DNA of 11,209 nucleotides, taken from positions 1-11,209 of the forward strand of contig JAKACF010000077.1 of the NCBI GenBank assembly GCA_021821585.1, given 5' to 3'. Positions 1 through 4,936 of this stretch are shown here, one piece after another (position 1 is the stretch's first letter; every line of letters starts with the position of its first letter). This stretch comes from Actinomycetes bacterium. Its GTDB lineage: Bacteria > Actinomycetota > Acidimicrobiia > Acidimicrobiales > Bog-793. The notes beneath the pieces were generated by a model. That model worked only from the letters and a program-made list of their open reading frames with translations. It was not told where the DNA came from and did not search any database. A program made the translations under genes and the position numbers.

Positions 1-775
1 TGTCGTGGGTGACGGCGGAGACGACGGGCTGCTCCATGGACGGGTCCTCCTCGATGACGATGGTGCCCGGCTCCCAGGTGAAGCTCGAGCGGACGAGCAG
101 CGGCACGTGGTGGTTGCGGGCGAACTCGACCGACCTCAGCATGAGCACCCGGCCGCCGGTGGCGGCGATCTCGAGCATCTCCTCGAAGGAGACCCGTGGC
201 AGCTTGCGGGCGGTCGGGACGATGCGGGGGTCGGCGGAGAAGACGCCCGAGACGTCGGTGTAGATCTCGCACCGGGCGGCGCCGAGGGCGGCCGCCAGTG
301 CCACGGCGGTGACGTCGGAGCCCCCTCTGCCGAGCGTGGTGATGTCCCGGGTGGACGAGACGCCCTGGAAGCCGGCCACCACCGGGACGACCCCCTCGGC
401 GAGGGCGGCTCGCAGCCGGTCGCCCTTCACCTCGAGGATCCTCGCCTTGCGGTGCAGGGTGTCGGTGATGATGCCGGCCTGGCTGCCGGTGAAGGAGGCG
501 GCCGCCACCCCCCGTTCGGCGAGCGCCATGCACAGCAGGGCCATCGACATCCGCTCGCCGGCGGTGAGCAGCATGTCCATCTCGCGGGCGGGATGGACCC
601 CGGAGACCTGCTCGGCGAGGTGGAGGAGGTCGTCGGTGGTCTTGCCCATGGCGCTCACCACGACGACGACGTCGTCCCCGGAGCGTCTCGTGCGCGCCAC
701 GTGCTCGGCGACCGCCCGCATGCGGTCGGCGTCCGCGACCGAGGTCCCCCCGAACTTCTGGACGACGAGAGTCAC
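1..775 (-). CDS. lysC: Aspartate kinase (aspartokinase), 3' end cut off by the window
   Basis: Aspartokinase phosphorylates L-aspartate to aspartyl-4-phosphate, the first step toward lysine, threonine, methionine and diaminopimelate. The 258 visible residues begin with a GTG codon at 775-773 and open with the family signature VVQKFGGTSVAD (residues 4-15). GRGGSDVTA follows in the middle of the kinase domain, then EIYTDVSGVFSADPR, which carries the conserved substrate-binding region. The window ends at VVSAVTHD, where the ACT regulatory domains normally begin, so the full kinase domain is present and the feedback domain lies off the left edge. No Shine-Dalgarno precedes the GTG, but a TAGCTT hexamer lies 7 bases upstream, suggesting a leaderless mRNA. 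The gene is divergent from the cyclophilin pair, with 88 bases between start codons. In many actinomycetes asd follows lysC; that position is outside this window. Identification is very secure; the regulation type (Lys, Thr or both) cannot be read from what is visible. Confidence 0.96.
   Translation of the reverse strand, partial: MTLVVQKFGGTSVADADRMRAVAEHVARTRRSGDDVVVVVSAMGKTTDDLLHLAEQVSGVHPAREMDMLLTAGERMSMALLCMALAERGVAAASFTGSQAGIITDTLHRKARILEVKGDRLRAALAEGVVPVVAGFQGVSSTRDITTLGRGGSDVTAVALAAALGAARCEIYTDVSGVFSADPRIVPTARKLPRVSFEEMLEIAATGGRVLMLRSVEFARNHHVPLLVRSSFTWEPGTIVIEEDPSMEQPVVSAVTHD
35..52 (-). promoter_or_regulatory. Internal ribosome binding site and ATG for an aspartokinase beta subunit
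   Basis: Within lysC the minus strand reads GAGGAGG (52-46), then 8 bases, then an in-frame ATG (37-35), Met247 of the long product. Established knowledge: in Corynebacterium glutamicum and Bacillus, lysC also encodes a beta subunit made from an internal start just before the ACT domains (near residue 250 in C. glutamicum). The position, the spacing and the strength of this Shine-Dalgarno fit that arrangement. It is better than anything before the main GTG start. However, the same bases encode Glu-Glu-Asp, which would give a purine-rich run by chance. Confidence 0.6.
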
Positions 776-782
776 GGCGGCC

Positions 783-788
783 AAGCTA
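783..788 (-). promoter_or_regulatory. -10-like element for lysC (leaderless start)
   Basis: On the minus strand TAGCTT fits the actinobacterial TANNNT -10 pattern. It is followed by 7 bases (GGCCGCC) and then the lysC GTG. This spacing puts the transcription start on or next to the start codon. No convincing -35 TTGACA-like hexamer is seen 16-19 bases further upstream, and no Shine-Dalgarno is present. Confidence 0.5.
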
Positions 789-797
789 CCTGTCGGC

Positions 798-836
798 GCC
801 CGAGGTCCCGGGACCCCCGCCTCGGCTTTCTCGGGC
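798..836. promoter_or_regulatory. Nested inverted repeats in the lysC / cyclophilin divergent promoter region
   Basis: The 88-base divergent region holds GCCCGAG (798-804) and its exact complement CTCGGGC (830-836). Nested inside are CCGAGG (800-805) with CCTCGG (820-825), and a TCCCGGGA palindrome (806-813). They lie between the two candidate -10 boxes, where an operator for either gene would sit. In DNA this GC-rich, short dyads arise easily by chance, so this is only a candidate site. Confidence 0.25.
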
Positions 837-849
837 CCAGGGGCTCAGG

Positions 850-855
850 TACTGT
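850..855 (+). promoter_or_regulatory. -10-like element for the first cyclophilin gene
   Basis: TACTGT matches TANNNT and ends 8 bases before the GTG at 864. No Shine-Dalgarno precedes that GTG, so transcription probably starts at or within a few bases of it. TTTCTC (827-832) sits at a 17-base spacing but is a poor -35 match. Confidence 0.45.
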
Positions 856-863
856 GGGGCGCC

Positions 864-1721
864 GTGCCCACCGAGAAACGCGCTCGCCAGCGCGCGGCCC
901 GATACCAGAAGCAGGCTGAGCTGCAGCGGCGCCAGAAGCGCCGCCGCTCGATCCGCCGCGGCGCCAGCATGGCCGTCATCGCGGCCGCCATCGTCGGCAT
1001 CGTCATCGCGCTCAGCTCCGGAACGCCGGCGAAAAAGCACCACGAGGCCGCCGCTTCCACGACCACGACCAGCACGTTCCCGGTGCCCTCGACCCAGCCG
1101 CTCACGACGACGGCCGTGGTGCCGACCTGCCCGCCGGCGGGGGAGGCCAAGCGGGTCGTGCTGTTCAAGGCCGCTCCCCCGCACTGCATCGCCCCGAGCT
1201 CGGTCTGGAACGCCACCTTCGACACCTCGGTCGGCTCCTTCGTCGTGAGGATGGACGCCGCCAAGTCGTACGCCGCCGTGAACAACTTCGTCTTCCTCGC
1301 CGGCTGGAACTACTACAACGGCACCTTCTTCCACCGGGTGATCAAGGGCTTCATGGACCAGGGAGGCGACCCGGCGGGGACGGGCACCGGCGGCCCGCTC
1401 CACTTCCCCGGCTACGAGTTCACGGGGAACACGCCCCCGAAGTCCTGCATCGCGAAGAAGGACTGCTACCCGGCCGGCTCGGTGGCGATGGCGAACACCG
1501 GCACCCCGAGCACGAACGGCAGCCAGTTCTTCGTCGTCGTCGGCAGCGGCGGCCTCGACATCAACTCGAACCCCGTCTACACGGTGTTCGGCCAGGTGGC
1601 GAGCGGGATGTCGGTGGTCGACAAGATCAACTCCTACGGTGCCCCGGCGAGCAACAACACGGGGACCCCGACCGTCCGGGTCTACCTGTTGAAGGTGACC
1701 GTGAAGCAAGTGAAGAGCTGA
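864..1721 (+). CDS. Membrane-anchored extracytoplasmic cyclophilin (peptidyl-prolyl cis-trans isomerase)
   Basis: This 285-residue protein should catalyse cis-trans isomerisation of X-Pro bonds in exported proteins. The GTG start gives a strongly basic N-terminus (residues 3-33) and one membrane segment (about 36-51, SMAVIAAAIVGIVIALSS). A Thr/Pro-rich linker (about 60-88) follows, then a cyclophilin domain (about 117-283). The positive-inside rule puts the domain outside the membrane. Active-site residues by the human CypA pattern are visible: Arg158 in FFHR, Phe163 and Gln166 in GFMDQGGD, and Gln221/Phe223 in NGSQFF. The Trp that confers cyclosporin binding in CypA is not apparent. Four cysteines (89, 108, 195, 201) lie outside the membrane and could form two disulfides; the 195-201 pair is in an insertion after EFTGNTPP. 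A second cyclophilin follows 12 bases downstream. An internal Met36 start would lose the basic anchor and is less likely. Confidence 0.93.
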   Translation: MPTEKRARQRAARYQKQAELQRRQKRRRSIRRGASMAVIAAAIVGIVIALSSGTPAKKHHEAAASTTTTSTFPVPSTQPLTTTAVVPTCPPAGEAKRVVLFKAAPPHCIAPSSVWNATFDTSVGSFVVRMDAAKSYAAVNNFVFLAGWNYYNGTFFHRVIKGFMDQGGDPAGTGTGGPLHFPGYEFTGNTPPKSCIAKKDCYPAGSVAMANTGTPSTNGSQFFVVVGSGGLDINSNPVYTVFGQVASGMSVVDKINSYGAPASNNTGTPTVRVYLLKVTVKQVKS

Positions 1722-1733
1722 GAGGAGCTGCCC

Positions 1734-2288
1734 ATGACGATCGACTGCCCGGCAGAGGACGGCTCGTCGGAGAAGCGACAGCACTTCAGCCAGCCGCCTC
1801 CGATGTGCATCGACCTGACCAAGCGCTACGGGGCGGAGATGGCGACCTCGAAGGGGACGATGGCCTTCTCGCTCGACGCGCTGTCCGCGCCCCGGACGGT
1901 CAACAACTTCGTCTTCCTGGCGAGGTACCACTACTTCGAGGGCATCTTCTTCCACCGCATCATCCCGGCCTTCGTCATCCAGGGCGGCGACCCCGAGGGG
2001 ACCGGTGCCGGCGGCCCCGGCTACCGCTTCGAGGACGAGCTCCCGAAGCCCGGCCGCTACGAGATCGGGTCGCTCGCCATGGCGAACGCCGGGCCGAACA
2101 CGAACGGCAGCCAGTTCTTCGTCATCTCCGGACCCGACGGCGTCCGGTTGCCGCCGCAGTACTCGCTGTTCGGCCAGCTCGTCTCCGGCCGCGACGTCCT
2201 GGCGGTGATCGACGCCGTCGGCTCGTCGTCCGGCCGGCCGAGCGAGCGCGTCGTCATCGAGTCGGTGACGATCTCGGAGGCCGACTGA
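1734..2288 (+). CDS. Cytosolic cyclophilin-type peptidyl-prolyl cis-trans isomerase
   Basis: This 184-residue single-domain cyclophilin has no signal peptide or membrane segment. The catalytic pattern is complete: FFHRIIPAF with Arg75 and Phe80, QGGDPEGTGAGG with Gln83, and NTNGSQFF with Gln127 and Phe129, followed by LFGQLVSG. As in the upstream gene, the cyclosporin-binding Trp is not visible. The start is fixed by AGAGGAG (1721-1727), which overlaps the upstream stop codon and lies 6 bases before the ATG, so the two genes are almost certainly cotranscribed and probably translationally coupled. The short N-terminal extension before PPPMCIDLTKRY contains Cys5, with Cys25 close by. The protein resembles its upstream neighbour through the core (VNNFVFLA, FFHR, QGGDP.GTG.GGP, NGSQFFV), suggesting an old tandem duplication in which one copy gained an export anchor, or the other lost it. 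The closest general match is bacterial PpiA/PpiB-type foldases. Confidence 0.94.
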   Translation: MTIDCPAEDGSSEKRQHFSQPPPMCIDLTKRYGAEMATSKGTMAFSLDALSAPRTVNNFVFLARYHYFEGIFFHRIIPAFVIQGGDPEGTGAGGPGYRFEDELPKPGRYEIGSLAMANAGPNTNGSQFFVISGPDGVRLPPQYSLFGQLVSGRDVLAVIDAVGSSSGRPSERVVIESVTISEAD

Positions 2289-2290
2289 GC

Positions 2291-2316
2291 CTCCCCCTCC
2301 CGGGTCAGCCGGGGAG
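2291..2316. terminator. Weak hairpin between convergent genes
   Basis: CTCCCC (2291-2296) pairs exactly with GGGGAG (2311-2316) in the 16-base gap and the tail of the minus-strand gene. No T-run follows on either strand. The two facing stop codons also give a CTGA/TCAG pairing, but that is nearly automatic for convergent TGA stops. It may help end transcription of the cyclophilin pair or the opposing operon; support is weak. Confidence 0.25.
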
Positions 2317-3003
2317 AGCCTCGAGGCCGGCGAGCTCGCCGTCGAGGTAGACCGAGACCGCCTCGACGTGCGCTCCGGCAGCCCGCCAGGTCCCCGTCGG
2401 CTCCCGCACGAGCGCCGTGCGCTCGGGGATGCCGGCGACGGCGATGCCGGGCGGGGCGAGCTCGAGCGTCCGCCAGAGCAGGTGGCCGCCGCCGGGCTCG
2501 TGGTGGGGAACGACCGCCATCTGCTCGACGAGGCCGAGCCCGACGGTGAAGGCACCGCCCCTCGGGTCCACCATCGGGTCGCAGAGCACCATCGCCCCGG
2601 CCGAGGATCCGGCCACCACGGCGCCGCCGTGCCAGGCGGCGGACAGGGCGTCGAACAGCGGGGACGCCTTGAGCACCGAGCGCAGGTGGAGCGGCGACCC
2701 GCCGCCGAGGTAGACGAAGCGCGCCTCGGAGACGACCGCGGCTGCCTCGGGCGAGAGGGCGTCCTCGTGGCGGAGGACCATGAGCGGGCGCACCCGGGCG
2801 CCGAGGGAGCCGAACCAGCGTGTCGCCCACTCGACCGCCTTCTCGGGCCGTTCGTAGGCCGCCGCCGTCGGCAGGACGACGACCTCGTCCGAGCCGCAGC
2901 GCTCGAGCAGCTCGGCGTCGAAGTCGGCACCGTCGCGCCACTCGGCGCCCCCGACGAGGGCGAGCGGGCCGGTCGTGGCGCCGGGAGCGGGCTCGGCGCT
3001 CAC
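2305..3003 (-). CDS. Peptidase S51 / cyanophycinase-like type 1 glutamine amidotransferase-fold hydrolase
   Basis: This 232-residue protein fits the S51 family (PepE aspartyl dipeptidase, cyanophycinase), serine hydrolases on a class-I glutamine amidotransferase fold. The nucleophile elbow is GSSAGAM (132-138), with Ser134 in place of the amidotransferase Cys. YLGGGSPLHL (98-107) matches the family's GG-loop. VVPHHEP (164-170) supplies the likely catalytic His, and IPERTAL (192-198) a conserved acidic position. The GTG start (3003-3001) overlaps the upstream stop as GTGA, indicating translational coupling to the histidine phosphatase gene. An upstream extension is open but lies wholly inside that gene and lacks family similarity. 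The length is close to PepE (about 230) and shorter than typical cyanophycinase (about 270). The natural substrate is unknown. No cyanophycin synthetase is in the window, so dipeptidase or general amidohydrolase activity is as likely as cyanophycin breakdown. Confidence 0.82.
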   Translation of the reverse strand: MSAEPAPGATTGPLALVGGAEWRDGADFDAELLERCGSDEVVVLPTAAAYERPEKAVEWATRWFGSLGARVRPLMVLRHEDALSPEAAAVVSEARFVYLGGGSPLHLRSVLKASPLFDALSAAWHGGAVVAGSSAGAMVLCDPMVDPRGGAFTVGLGLVEQMAVVPHHEPGGGHLLWRTLELAPPGIAVAGIPERTALVREPTGTWRAAGAHVEAVSVYLDGELAGLEALPG

Positions 3004-3503
3004 CGGCGAGGACTGCTCGGACGCCCTGACGGCACCGTCGGGGGCGGCAGGTACTCGGCGCGACGAGGCATGTCGGCGCCGGAGAGGTCGACCGCCCAGG
3101 TCGCTCCCTTCTGGACGTCCGGGCGCTCCCCGAGGTCGACGCCGGAACGGGCCAGCCACTCGAGCACCCCCCAGATGACGTCGCCGTGGGAGCATGCCGC
3201 CACGGCCGGCTCGGGACGGGCGGCGAGGCGTTCGAGGGCGACGGCCACGTCCGCCCCCTCCTCGAGGAAGGCGTGGGTCTCGAGGGAGAGCCCGAGCCGG
3301 TCCGAGAGCGGTTCCAGGGTCTGCCGGCAGCGCACCGCCGGGCTCGTGAGCAGGGCGGCCGGCACCGGGTCGCAGCCCGACAGCTGCAGGGCGATCGCCT
3401 GGGCCTGCCGACGGCCGGCGGGGCTGAGGGGACGCTCGAGGTCGTCTCCCGCGAACTCGTAGCGGTCGCCCGCCTTCCCGTGGCGGACCAGGTAGAGGCG
3501 CAC
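3000..3503 (-). CDS. SixA / MutT1-type histidine phosphatase
   Basis: This 167-residue protein belongs to the histidine phosphatase (phosphoglycerate mutase-like) superfamily, cytosolic enzymes that use a phospho-His intermediate. The N-terminal LVRHGKAG (5-12) holds catalytic His8 and Arg7. RPLSPAGRRQA (24-34) and SPAVRCRQT (54-62, Arg58) follow. An acidic EEGAD (81-85) and SHGD (105-108, His106) complete the pocket. The spacing and the GDDLERPL segment resemble SixA phosphohistidine phosphatase and, more closely as I recall it, the C-terminal domain of mycobacterial MutT1, where the domain is fused to a Nudix hydrolase. No Nudix domain is present here, so it stands alone. The GTG start lies 7 bases after the transporter stop, with no Shine-Dalgarno, so translation probably depends on coupling. 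The stop overlaps the next gene by 4 bases. The substrate could be a phosphohistidine protein or a phosphorylated metabolite. Confidence 0.86.
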   Translation of the reverse strand: MRLYLVRHGKAGDRYEFAGDDLERPLSPAGRRQAQAIALQLSGCDPVPAALLTSPAVRCRQTLEPLSDRLGLSLETHAFLEEGADVAVALERLAARPEPAVAACSHGDVIWGVLEWLARSGVDLGERPDVQKGATWAVDLSGADMPRRAEYLPPPTVPSGRPSSPRR

Positions 3504-3510
3504 CGTCGGC

Positions 3511-4257
3511 TCAGCCGGCGCCGGACACGCCGACGGCGCTGCCGAGGCCGTAGGTCACCGCCCCGGCGACGGCGCAGATGAGCAGCTGGCGGATCGACGA
3601 CCACCACCACGACCTGCCGGTGAAGAGCGACAGCAGGCCCCCGACGACGAGGGCGGCGAGTCCCGCCGCCACGATGGCGGCGAGGACGGCGCTCGTCCCG
3701 CCCCCGACGAGGAAGGGGACGAGGGGCACGACGGCGCCGATCGAGAAGGTGACGAAGGAGGACACGGCCGCCTGGATCGGCTGGCCGAGGGAGTCCGGGT
3801 TGACGCCGAGCTCCTCGCGGGTGTGGGTCTCGAGCGCGATCACCGGGTTGGACATGACCTCCTTCGCCAGCTGCTCGGCGAGGTCGCTCGGGATCCCGCG
3901 CTGCTCGTAGAGGTGGACGAGCTCGCGCAGCTCCGCCGTCGGGTGCCGTTCGATCTCCCGGCGCTCCACCTCGATCTCCCGCTCGAAGAGCTCCTTTTGG
4001 GCCCGCATGGAGATGTACTCGCCGGCCGCCATCGAGAAGGCGCCGCCGAGCAGCCCGGCCAGCCCCGCCAGGCGGATGACCGAGCTCGCCGGATGGGCCC
4101 CCGAGAGGCCGAGGATGAGCGAGACGTTGGAGACGAGGCCGTCGCTCACACCGAAGACGGCGGCCCGGGCCCCCCCTCCCTGGATATCGCGGTGGTAGTG
4201 CTCCTGCCCCGTTCGCCGGCGCCGGGTCACCCGGGGTGGCGCGTCTGCTCGAGCCAT
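3511..4257 (-). CDS. VIT1/CCC1-family divalent metal (Fe2+/Mn2+) transporter
   Basis: This 248-residue protein has the architecture of the vacuolar iron transporter family, which exports cytosolic Fe2+ or Mn2+ in exchange for protons. Five membrane segments are apparent: about 33-51, 60-80, 163-185, 188-210 and 221-243. The first holds FGVSDGLVSN (35-44) with the conserved Asp39. The second ends in SMAAGEYIS (75-83), a family hallmark. Between the second and third lies a Glu-rich cytosolic helical domain (about 84-160; e.g. ELFEREIEVERREIER) that binds metal in plant VIT1. In bacteria such proteins sit in the plasma membrane and likely detoxify excess iron or manganese. The ATG start (4257-4255) has no Shine-Dalgarno; a weak TTAGAC hexamer lies 7 bases upstream, suggesting a leaderless message. 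It leads a run with the histidine phosphatase and S51 hydrolase, whose functional link to metal export is not obvious. Metal choice cannot be told from sequence. Confidence 0.9.
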   Translation of the reverse strand: MARADAPPRVTRRRRTGQEHYHRDIQGGGARAAVFGVSDGLVSNVSLILGLSGAHPASSVIRLAGLAGLLGGAFSMAAGEYISMRAQKELFEREIEVERREIERHPTAELRELVHLYEQRGIPSDLAEQLAKEVMSNPVIALETHTREELGVNPDSLGQPIQAAVSSFVTFSIGAVVPLVPFLVGGGTSAVLAAIVAAGLAALVVGGLLSLFTGRSWWWSSIRQLLICAVAGAVTYGLGSAVGVSGAG

Positions 4258-4264
4258 GTCAATG

Positions 4265-4270
4265 GTCTAA
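4265..4270 (-). promoter_or_regulatory. Weak -10-like element for the VIT transporter operon
   Basis: The minus strand reads TTAGAC, 7 bases before the ATG. It keeps only part of the TANNNT pattern, but the spacing equals that seen at lysC, and no Shine-Dalgarno is present in the 80-base divergent gap. No -35 box was recognised. Confidence 0.28.
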
Positions 4271-4321
4271 CGCACGCCGCGGGCCGCCCGCACCCGCCCT
4301 CGGGCACCTCCCGCCGTTGCC

Positions 4322-4327
4322 TACACT
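4322..4327 (+). promoter_or_regulatory. -10-like element for pyrE
   Basis: TACACT, a good TANNNT match, ends 11 bases before the pyrE ATG. Transcription would start about 4-5 bases before the ATG, too close for a Shine-Dalgarno, and none is visible. The rest of the 81-base divergent gap (4258-4338) holds only GC-rich sequence with no other recognisable element. Confidence 0.45.
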
Positions 4328-4338
4328 GGCCGCCGACT

Positions 4339-4923
4339 ATGGACGCGAACCCCGGGGAGCCCGTACCTCCGCCGCTCAGGGGGCAGCTTCTCGACCTCGT
4401 GCTCTCGCGTGGCTACGAACGCCGGGAACAGGCCTTCGCCCTCTCCTCGGGTGGGTCGAGCCACGACTACGTCGACCTCCGCCGAGCGGTCAGCCGGGGC
4501 GGCGACCTCTCGCTCGCCGCCCGCGCCGTGGCGGCCGGCCTCGGGGACGCCGGCGTGGCCTTCGACGCCATCGGCGGCATGACGATGGGGGCGGACCCCG
4601 TGGCCCACGCCGTGGCCCTTCTCACCGGCTGCTCGTGGTTCTCGGTGCGAAAGGCGCCGAAGGAGCACGGGACCGGCCGGCGGACCGAGGGCGCCGAGCT
4701 GTCGGCCGGCACGCGGGTGGTGGTGTTCGAGGACACCGTCTCCACCGGGCGTTCGCTGCTCGAGGCGCTCGAGGTCGTCCGGGCGACGCCGTCAGAGGTC
4801 GTCGGCGTCTGCACGATGCTCGACCGGGGCGAGCACCTGTCCTCCCGCCTCGAGGAGCTCGGCCTCGGGGTCCCCTACGTGCGCGTCCTCACCTACGAGG
4901 ACCTCGGCATCGCGCCGCTCTGA
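4339..4923 (+). CDS. pyrE: Orotate phosphoribosyltransferase
   Basis: OPRT joins orotate to PRPP to give OMP in de novo pyrimidine synthesis, in the cytosol. The 194-residue protein has the expected length. LSSGGSSHDYVDLRRA (35-50) matches the N-terminal substrate region, GGMTMGADPVA (79-89) the core, and VRKAPKEHGTGRR (103-115) the mobile catalytic loop with Lys105, Lys108 and His110. The PRPP-binding signature is VVVFEDTVSTGRS (127-139). The pattern is close to actinobacterial PyrE as I recall it, where LSSGREADYYVDLRRA occupies the first region; here a Gly (residue 39) stands where the basic residue usually is. The gene starts with ATG just after a TACACT box and lacks a Shine-Dalgarno. 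It is followed after 13 bases by the MarP-type protease, so both are probably one transcript. No other pyr genes are in the window. A phosphoribosyltransferase acting on another base is possible but less likely. Confidence 0.9.
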   Translation: MDANPGEPVPPPLRGQLLDLVLSRGYERREQAFALSSGGSSHDYVDLRRAVSRGGDLSLAARAVAAGLGDAGVAFDAIGGMTMGADPVAHAVALLTGCSWFSVRKAPKEHGTGRRTEGAELSAGTRVVVFEDTVSTGRSLLEALEVVRATPSEVVGVCTMLDRGEHLSSRLEELGLGVPYVRVLTYEDLGIAPL

Positions 4924-4936
4924 GAGCGGCCGGTCG

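Noticed and set aside
661..680. A run of GAC/GTC trinucleotides resembling a microsatellite
   Set aside because: On the minus strand it encodes Asp-Asp-Val-Val-Val of aspartokinase; biased codon use explains it.
309..863. An upstream in-frame extension of the first cyclophilin over lysC
   Set aside because: It is antisense to the conserved aspartokinase reading frame; the GTG at 864 begins the typical basic anchor and follows a -10-like box.
786..2930. A 714-codon open frame antisense to both cyclophilins and running through the S51 gene in another frame
   Set aside because: Arg/Ser/Pro-rich shadow translation with no motif; the two cyclophilins and the S51 hydrolase account for the region.
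2305..3003. Assignment of the S51 protein as cyanophycinase proper
   Set aside because: The length is nearer to PepE, the loop reads GGGSP rather than the cyanophycinase form, and no cyanophycin synthetase is nearby; kept as family-level only.
4257..4262. TTGACA on the minus strand at the VIT start, resembling a -35 box
   Set aside because: It overlaps the start codon, so a promoter using it would start inside the transporter gene; judged a chance match.
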